The notes beneath the pieces are model-generated. The model was not told the DNA's origin. It did not search any database and saw only the letters and a list, made by a program, of their open reading frames with translations. A program made the translations under genes and the position numbers. This document shows positions 56,401-64,000 of a stretch of 64,000 nt of DNA, piece after piece. The stretch is from Homalodisca vitripennis (lineage: Eukaryota > Arthropoda > Insecta > Hemiptera > Cicadellidae): the NCBI RefSeq assembly GCF_021130785.1, contig NW_025776795.1, positions 86,381 through 150,380 on the forward strand, in the 5' to 3' direction. The stretch's first letter is position 1. Each line of letters starts with the position of its first letter.

Positions 56401-58282
56401 TATTTCCCATCCACTAAAACGGTGAAACCACGGACACACGGACTGACAGACTATTTAATGCGTGGTTAAGTCCCCACAGTCCGACCTTGAACGTTACTGT
56501 CATGTCGAAAGGTAAATAACAACTCATTTCCTTGTCTCGCTTTTGAAAAATATTGATATTTTGACGTGTTTACTTTAAAACACTGTTTAAAATCAAGGAT
56601 TTCTTAATATTCAAATTGAAATCAAGATGTATTAATTTTATTGTAGTGGTTCTTCCTTCGCTATGCCACTTATTACATAACCAAAATAATAACTAAACAC
56701 GATAAATATAAATAAAAAATAACGTTATGTAATTATTAAAGATAAGATACTTACTTAGAATCCACTTAAATCTATTATTGATATAATTAATTTAAATAAT
56801 ATAGTTAACTTATGAGTAATTTATATATTCTGCGTACATAAAATACTCAAAATAGATTTGTAATAAAAGTTAAACAATGCAACCTGGAATTTAGATTCCC
56901 TGGTCTTAGTTTAGGAAAGTTTTCTGCATTACTTATTTATATAAAACGGAAAATTGAAACAAAACAACTCTCTATATTTCGTTTAAAAAGAGGTCTTTTC
57001 ATAGATATAAATATAATATAAGACATTAGCAAAAATAATAAACCATAATAATAATACATTACTGACTGTAACTAAAATTTTGTGTTATATACAGTACTCC
57101 ATTACTACCAGTATTCCATTACTCCTCACTTCAATATTTAATGTATGTTTTTAAAAAAAGGATCAAGTTAAACATTCTATAAGATTAAAAATATTTAATA
57201 CACGGGTTTAATTAGTACTACAACAATAGACTGAGACTTAGTTAACATCAATCAAAGGGACAGGCATTCAGCTCTTGCTCCCTTGACAACGGTAACCTTA
57301 TTACTAAGTTATAAACCTGCCATTAGAGTTTACATGTTACACTAGCTAAGAACTACAGTTATACAGTATTAGGTAATATAACATTCAACCTACAGCTGCT
57401 TACACATTCGGGCTATTACCAATGTATAGCTGTAAGGGTTAGCCAATAGGATTGTGTGGGAGTGGATTGTAGTACATCGGAGAAGCCAGGTATCTTCACG
57501 TACTATTAACAACGTTCTGTTGACACACGCTGACGACTTTACTTGCTACTAGGGTTTGGGTTATCCATAGTCACTGTCCTCTAGTCCTTGTCCTAATGTT
57601 TTCCGTCAAACAATGCACAATTGGAGTACTAGCTAGTTAACAAATTTAACATAAAACAAAATAGGGTATTTTATTTCGTACAAAAATCTACGTTTAGTTT
57701 TTCATGTAGATATATTTTAAATGTAAGACTTAAGACAAGATATTTTTCACATTCATTAAATAAAATTAATACAATACATGTATTTATTAAATTCTAAGTG
57801 TAGTCCTTCAAACGGATTATTATATTCAAACAAACAGTGTACAGCCGTAAATATAAATGTTTCATGTTATATAATATAACTTAATTTTATTTTCTATTAT
57901 TTTTAAAGAGGGAATTTTCGGAACACTAAGATTATACGTGTGTACGTTTGTTTCTTTCAATTATGTATAGACGCATAAAACCTACACCATAATACAATTT
58001 CTTAAAAAAATATACATTTAAATTATTATTTTTCTTGAAGATATTTTTAACTATGAAATATTAAATGACTACGTAACTTGTAAACTGGTGTTACTTTGAT
58101 ACTATGTGAAATAAAGGACTAAATCTCGTAGTTCAGTATCATATATCATTTCGTATCAGTATCATTTCGGTTCTGCAGTGGTTGGTCGAATGGAACATCG
58201 CTCCCGTTTTATTACTTAATGACAAATGTCTATGACTTTATTGTGAGTTGAGTAGTCTAATAAAAATTGTTTAAGAACTTAC
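50441..58282. other. Long AT-rich spacer, no gene recognised
   Basis: About 7.8 kb without a recognisable reading frame, RNA gene or transposon end. It contains a C-run hairpin at 50674-50694. Somewhat more complex patches of unknown content lie at about 51550-52060, 53740-53950 and 57240-57640. It could be a large intron, for instance of a minus-strand gene starting at the GC island that follows, but no other exon was identified. Confidence 0.45.
50674..50694. repeat. Perfect 9-bp hairpin (CCCCCCTTT / AAAGGGGGG)
   Basis: Six C then three T pair with three A then six G around a TCT loop, preceded by four more C. No known role; it may be part of a dispersed repeat running to about 50830. Confidence 0.6.
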
Positions 58283-58640
58283 GCTGTGGTGACGCTAGCT
58301 ATACTTTGTGAGTATATTAATGTCAGAAACTGTCACTAACTCTGAAAGTTCGTTTGCCGAGAGCGGCTGTAACAACAGGAATACAATAGTATTAGCGCAC
58401 AGCTGATCAGTACACGCCGCACGCTGGTCTGCTCGGCTGCTGTACCAACGTAACAGCACTGGTAGTCCCGCACAGGAATAACGCCCACTGCGCCGTGCCT
58501 GCCCTGACGGCGTACGAAGTAACACAACACGCATGCTGCCCTGATTGCCTTACTGCGGCTACCACCCTGCAGGCGTCTAGACTGTCTCGCATACCGTCAA
58601 GTCTGCTTCCGTTGCACCGACTGCATAATTTAGAATAGTA
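58283..58640 (-). promoter_or_regulatory. GC/CpG-rich island with minus-strand splice donor: candidate first exon and promoter
   Basis: About 350 bp of clearly GC-rich, CpG-containing DNA with sharp edges in an AT-rich region. At its left edge the minus strand reads CACAGC|GTAAGTTC, a near-ideal 5' splice site (intron side starts at 58282). At its right edge the minus strand reads ATTATGCAGTCGGTGC, which holds a CAGT core like arthropod initiators. The 79- and 84-aa minus-strand frames inside have no known domain. It may be an untranslated first exon of a gene extending left, or a foreign insertion. Confidence 0.3.
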
Positions 58641-58689
58641 CAGAACAATATTAATTAACAAAATTGACGTTATTATTTCCTAATATTAT

Positions 58690-59200
58690 TTATTGAAGAA
58701 TTTTTTTATACATTTATTCACTGTTAATTGTTGTTGTTGTTATTTATTTATTGTTCTGTTAGTTATTGCCTGATTTTAATTTAATTACCTATTTGTATAT
58801 TTTATTTTAACCTGTTATTATTTATTTATTATCTGTTATATGTTGTTATAAACTATTGACCATTTGGTATATAATTATGGAATGTTGACCAATTTTTATA
58901 TAACAATTAGTTGCTGTTTATTTATTGACTGCTGTTTTATTTATTAACTGTTTTTCATTCTCTGTTAATTATTGCCTGCTTTTAATGTAATGAACAATTT
59001 GTATATATGAATGGGCATGTTATTCATTTATTATTTGTCATATATAACAATCTATTTAAGTATTGACCTACTTAATAATTTATTGACTGCTGACCAATTT
59101 TAATACATTTATTGGCTGCTACGTATTTATTTATTGTTAGTTATTAGTTATTTATAACTGTTTTGTTTACATTTAATATCTGTCTCTGAATCTGAAATAA
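58690..59200 (+). other. AT-rich, internally repetitive leader before the coiled-coil frame
   Basis: TTATTTATT-rich sequence with an imperfect duplication: GTTAGTTATTGCCTG... at about 58758 resembles GTTAATTATTGCCTG... at about 58964. It could be the untranslated leader of the element that carries the next frame. Confidence 0.4.
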
Positions 59201-59208
59201 GTTATAAC

Positions 59209-60024
59209 ATGCCTATAATAACTCGATCTTCTGACCTGCTAAACATGACTGACGGCCTATATTTTATTGATAATGAAGTGATTCATATTGCTTCTCATCT
59301 TCATATTGAACTACAGGCCATATCCACTAATTTTGGTGAGTATGCCATAAAAAACATTGTCCCACATATTACTAAAATAATGAACCAGCTTAATGTAAAG
59401 TGTAAACAAATTAGTGACCTGGAGAAAGAACTCAGTTCTCGTAATAGGGACCTTGAAGCTACTGAGAATAGAGTGCAGACTCTCAACTGCAGTTTCAGAG
59501 AAAAGTCTGTGAAGTGCAATTTGTTGGAGGATGAGTCGACTGAGATCATCATGGGCCTTAAACAACAGTGTAAAGAATTGACGGAGCAAAATTTAGCTCT
59601 AAGTGATAGAATTAAAGAAAATGTACAGTTAGATGTAGGAAATATAGATAAGCTATTAGTAGACAATAAAGCAAAAGTGGAAGCTTTGGGTGAAGAAAGA
59701 AAGTGTTTGTTGACTACCATAGAGGTGCTCGAGGCGGAGCTGGTTTGTTTGAGGGCTCAGATTGCGGGGTTGTAGGCGCGGGTCAACTATTCAGTTGGTA
59801 CGCTGACGCCTTCCCATGCCACGCTCTCTGAGACCCCTCTGATGATGGATCTCGGCATTGGCCCTTACGATCTCTATGGTGGTGATGCTTCAGGTTGTTG
59901 TGATGCCCAAAGCACTGTCAACTTAGAGGCTCCTTTCACCAATGAAAAAATTGTAGACAACGTAGCTGTTAGTTCAGGTAAAATGTTGATTATCGGTGAT
60001 TCTCTAGTACTTAACAATTTATAA
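59209..60024 (+). pseudogene. LINE ORF1-like: coiled coil plus start of SGNH-esterase motif, one in-frame stop
   Basis: From the ATG at 59209 (MPIITRSSDLLNMTDG) a 188-codon frame runs to TAG at 59773-59775 and then continues in the same frame, without other stops, to 60024. Residues about 60-185 are a clear coiled coil (heptad-like Leu with many Glu and Lys, for example QISDLEKELSSRNRDLEATE). Shortly before the end stands KMLIIGDSLV, which resembles SGNH hydrolase block I (GDS). Some LINE families (CR1-like) carry an ORF1 with coiled coil and esterase, so I read this as ORF1 with a nonsense codon and a truncated esterase. No ORF2 follows directly; the next reverse transcriptase remnant is 1.8 kb downstream. 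A host coiled-coil gene is possible. Confidence 0.5.
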
Positions 60025-61727
60025 ACCTGTATTCTATTGTACAATCTCGGCGCTATGTTTTAAAAATTTAAATTTACGTCCACTTTTTGGATGCATTCTT
60101 CGATAAAGACCACCAAAACGTAAAGAACACGGTAACGAAATAATCGGATTTATGTATGGGTGAAATTTTGTTAGAAGCGGTAGCACAAGATATGGTAATA
60201 AATTCTTAGGCTCTGACAATATTTTCATTTTAACTGGACAGCTGTCCATTGTTTATTTTATTTTCATTTATTAATTAAAAAAAATTATATTATCACCATT
60301 ACTATCATTAGTAATGATTTAGTTTATTTAAAAATTCAAAAAACACCATAACATGTGTGTATATATAAATGTCTGCCTCAATGCAGTACCAACCAACACC
60401 AAATTATTAAGAGTACTGTATTGTATGTTTTTAAAAAGGTTCGTTTATCCACTTAGCTTACAAAAGGTCTCACTAGGTGGTTTAATCATAAAGATTGTGT
60501 ATATTTAGTTAAATCCGATTGAGAATTACATCAAACTAATGCGCAGACAATGCCCTTTGTATAGAATGAGCTTGACTGTGAGTTCTGTAACCATATGTAC
60601 TTGGCCTCGAGCAGTATCTGGATGAGAAGGAAATGTGAGACAAATATACGTGCCAGGCACTATAAGTTATGCTAAAAACCTCTCAGTCTGCGTAGAACTG
60701 TGATAGCCAGCTGTAAAGGCTCCTACAACAATGTTAAGGTAACAGACTTTACTGAGGCAGCCAGAAATAGAGTCCGGTTACTACTTCATGTTTGTCACAA
60801 GGGGCGCAAATCTTATTTCGGAAGAAAATTTCCTACAAAAAGTTACCGAGATGGCTACTGGCACAATAGCTGGAAGCTGTGTCTGACACTGTTTTATAAG
60901 GACTACCATTCGACGTCTTTTTACAAACTGTTACACAAAGTGTAAATTCACTTTAGATATAACCTATATTAATTAAGTAATTTGGCTTAAGGTATATTGA
61001 TGTAGAACATTGTATTTGTACTTGTTTTGTATTTCTTGTTAATTTGTACTTTTATGTTTGTCATTGCTATATTTATTCAATATACTGTTGAAATTAAATA
61101 TTGTAAGTTTAACCAGATATTCAATGATTATTATAACTCCCTTCATATAGTTGTGCTAGGAAGGGTGCACATACATTTCCTCTCCTACGTAAAACATAAA
61201 AAACACTAAATAATTTTTGGGGGTAATTGGTATATAGCTTTAGAGTGCATTTTTTATTTCCAAAACTAAATATGGAACGGTGAAAATTAAACCATTCATA
61301 AATGCATGAGTATCACAGCAAACATGCACACTCACTAACAATTAGAGTACTAGTGTTCCATAGGGAGTTTTTATTGTAATAGTGACGGTTACGTTTATTA
61401 CACAGGTGTGGTATACTAATTTAAATTGCATGGTACATGTGTTTTTGTATTCCCACTTTAATTAGACTGCAATATCTTAAATTTAAAGAATAAACATTTG
61501 TATTTCCAAATATAATGTCGAAATGTATGTTCCTCTTGTATAATACAGAATAATGTAACTTATAAATATTTTCAATGCCCAGATACAACCACGCACAGTG
61601 AGGAGAAAAACAATTTATTTTAAATGGTCAAGTTTCATCAATGGCATTGGCACCTGCCGGCGAAGAAGAGCTCAGTCGAATTATTCAGCAGCTCCCAGCA
61701 AAAAAGATCAAATGATTTAAATTTTAC

Positions 61728-61769
<42 letters not shown>

Positions 61770-61839
61770 TAAATTTATTAATATATTATTAATTGTTCCA
61801 AGCATATTTTGAGATCATTAACATATCTGATTAACTTTT
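60025..61839. other. AT-rich spacer, no gene recognised
   Basis: An 81-aa plus-strand frame (60700-60945, starting at GTG) is rich in Lys, Tyr and Arg and less AT-biased than its surroundings, but matches nothing I know. A 71-aa minus-strand frame at 60034-60249 is likewise unrecognised. A TA microsatellite lies near the end. Confidence 0.45.
61731..61762. repeat. (TA)n microsatellite
   Basis: Uninterrupted TA run of 16 units, about 80 bp before the reverse transcriptase remnant. Confidence 0.97.
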
Positions 61840-63060
61840 ATTTTCAACAAGGTGTAGTTCTCTCACTCCTTAAAACCGCTAAAGTAAGCCAAATTTTTCA
61901 AAAAACGGCAATCCCTATTCCACAAATAACTACCAGTCTGTCTCAATTTTGCCGGTTTTGAGCAAAATATTTGAAAAAGTATTTCTGAAAAGAATACTAC
62001 AGTTTTTGACCAAACACAAATAACTTTCAGAACAACAGTTTGGATTCAGGAAAGGCAAATCGGCTATTGACACCGTAGTGAATCTAGTTGACTTTGTTGT
62101 AGAGGGGTTTGAAAATCGATATACCACCCTAGGTGTGTTTCTCGACTTATCTAAAGCATTCGACTGTGTTGACCACATAGCTCTGATTGAAAAACTGGAA
62201 TCTCACGGCATCCGACACCTGTGGATTAGATCATTTCTAAGCGACAGAAGTCAAGGTGTCCATATTTCAGATCATCTTTCAAAACCAATTCAATTAAGCT
62301 ATGGGGCCCCCAAGGAACAATTATCAGTCCGATTTTGTTCGTGATGTATGTCAACGACATCGGGTCTTCATTACTGCACTGAAAATTCGTGCAGTATGCT
62401 GATGACACGACTCTCTGTATCAGCGGGAAATCAAAATCTCTTGTGGACGAACGCATTTTTGTTGAAATCAACTATTGTGTATAACACTTCAACAGCCTCA
62501 ATCTCAAAACAAACACATCCAAAACCAATGTCATGAACTTTGCTCTGCAGCCTGTAGACTCTGAGTGTGGCTCTGTCGCCATGATAGCAGATTCCATACT
62601 ACAAGAAGTCTACAGCTCGAAATTCCTTGATCGAAGGTTGACATGGAACCATCTTTGCGTCAAAATTTAGTCAAAACATTTATGACGTCTCTAACCCCTA
62701 CTCAGGGTCTGATGACGGCTTATTATGACTTGATTTACCCCCACCTCTGCTACGGATTGGTATTGTGTGGTGCTTGTGCAAACAACCAGTTGATGAGAGG
62801 GTTCATTTTGAAAAACAAGCGATTCGGCTAATCGCACAATTGCATTTCAGAGAGTCTTGCTGAGAAACCTTCCAAAAATTGCAGCAGCTGGGTCTCTGCA
62901 TTTTCGAAACAACTCTGTTTTGTGGCCGAGACATACATCCGTATGAAACCAGAGGCAGAGATAGCTACCGTACTGGTAAACACAGAACGGTGGTTTAAGA
63001 ACATCTGCCTTCACAGACAGATGTTCATTTCACCAAAAAGCTGCCGAAACAAAATTTAAT
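61840..63060 (+). pseudogene. LINE reverse transcriptase pseudogene
   Basis: Reading with frame changes gives KTAKVSQIFQK, SILPVLSKIFEKVFLKR, QQFGFRKGKSAIDTVV, the open 88-codon piece LGVFLDLSKAFDCVDH (62078-62344), and SYGAPKEQLS where GAPQGT-type sequence is expected. VMYVNDI and the catalytic YADDT follow (about 62396-62410), then the thumb region with TNVMNFA. These are reverse transcriptase blocks in order, so it is a LINE ORF2 remnant on the plus strand. Several frame changes and stops (for example TAA after the first QFGF block) disable it. It is a different family from the intact LINE at 32-38 kb. The 3' end is near 63060, where a short T-rich/A-rich tail begins. Confidence 0.82.
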
Positions 63061-64000
63061 TTTTTTAGAATTCTATTATAATTAAAATTTAATAAATAAA
63101 TATATTAGCTACATAAAAAATTAAAAGTTTTTAGAATATAAAATAATGCTATTAGTTCCAAATGTGAATATAATTTATATGTTTAAATTTCATAAAACGT
63201 TTTTAATAATATGGATATTTATTATTATAAATAATGATGTTTGCTAAAAAAATGTAAATGGAACTCAGATACTAAATAATAACCACTAATACTTAACGAT
63301 TAATCAAAAGGCAATTTCATTAATGATTTGTAATATTGTACTTAATAGCTTTTCAATTTAGAATCGGATTGCATATTTTTTAACTACATATATGAGGCAA
63401 GGTTCTACGTTTAAACCTCCTTTTCACTGAGAGGATATAATGGGAACTGAAATGAATAGAGCTATTTCCGTAACACATTACTGAATAAAAACTCTCAGCT
63501 TTCAATAAAGCAGTTCGATGATGAGAATAATGAGAATGTCCAAGCATTCAATGTTTATATGGGATATGCGCCTTGTCGTTCCTTTCTTATTTAGAGTGAC
63601 TCACAATTTACTCAACATTGTAGATACCTACGGCTCTTTAGATTAAGGCTCAAGCAATTTATCCTTTCATTAATTTACCATTCGATAATAACTAATAATA
63701 AGGGATTCCTAAGATTACAATAAAATATATTGCTCTAACCACATGGTATTTATTGTGTTAATTGTAAAATGAGAAATTATGTTTCGCAAATTGAGGTTAT
63801 TATAAATTACAAGTTAAAAAATTAAGTATTTATATTAAGTGTAATATACTTATTAATATAAATTATGATAGAAGTACATTTGGAAAAGTACATATAAATA
63901 ATTCACCACCACTTTGTATTAAAAATATTCCTAATTGTCAATAATAAATTTACTTTAAAGCTATATTGTACTAATTTTGGGAGTATAATTTTAATACATT
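63061..64000. other. AT-rich spacer, no gene recognised
   Basis: No coding motif or RNA gene seen to the end of the window. Confidence 0.5.

Noticed and set aside
60700..60945. 81-aa plus-strand frame as a small gene
   Set aside because: Starts at GTG, lacks an upstream ATG in frame, and resembles no family I know; kept only as a remark in the spacer entry.

Overview
This window looks like nuclear DNA from an insect. It is strongly AT-rich, almost free of long host reading frames, full of microsatellites and tandem repeats, and carries eukaryotic retrotransposons plus a broken gene whose C-terminus matches the insect gustatory receptor family. A hemipteran-like host is a weak guess from the style of the transposon remnants; nothing here fixes the species. 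There is no sign of bacterial genes, operons or CRISPR arrays.

Layout. 1-7.35 kb: AT-rich spacer with two small tandem repeats (about 1.6-2.0 kb and 4.6-5.2 kb) and a decayed Tc1-like transposase. 7.36-21.34 kb: two nearly identical Ty3/gypsy-type LTR retrotransposons fused head to tail and sharing the middle LTR (LTR-gag-pol-LTR-gag-pol-LTR), with one 4-bp target duplication (TTAG) around the whole block. Copy 1 has intact gag and pol frames joined by a classic -1 frameshift signal. Copy 2 has a protease active-site change and a 1-nt insertion in the integrase. 21.4-32.4 kb: AT-rich spacer with microsatellites, an old duplicated segment with a conserved core (23.3/26.3 kb), and an antisense Ty3/gypsy integrase remnant (29.65-30.26 kb). 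32.4-37.8 kb: a full-length non-LTR element (LINE) on the minus strand with ORF1, ORF2, poly(A) tail and a target duplication of up to 12 bp. 38.1-39.4 kb: a gustatory-receptor-like pseudogene, then a LINE C-terminal scrap. 42.5-46.8 kb: a satellite array of about 32 copies of a 133-bp unit with local higher-order structure. 46.8-58.2 kb: mostly unrecognised AT-rich sequence with a near-perfect 26-bp hairpin (47.6 kb) and a LINE reverse transcriptase remnant (49.25-50.44 kb). 58.28-58.64 kb: a small GC/CpG-rich island with a good minus-strand splice donor at its edge. 59.2-60.0 kb: a coiled-coil reading frame that runs through one stop codon into the start of an SGNH-esterase-like motif, probably a LINE ORF1. 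61.84-63.06 kb: another reverse transcriptase pseudogene.

How the parts work together. The only gene sets that could still act as units are the two retrotransposons. In the Ty3/gypsy element, Gag and Gag-Pol would come from one RNA through frameshifting, with priming by a tRNA resembling initiator Met. In the LINE, ORF1 (RNA binding) and ORF2 (endonuclease, reverse transcriptase, RNase H-like domain, zinc knuckle) overlap by about 38 nt. The LINE RNase H-like domain has lost its first expected catalytic Asp. I did not find a convincing undescribed host system. The most useful leads are the shared-LTR tandem with one intact and one broken copy, the complete frameshift cassette, the LINE RNase H change, the higher-order satellite, the 47.6-kb hairpin, the duplicated conserved core, and the GC island with its splice donor. 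All family assignments come from reading motifs by eye; no database search was run.
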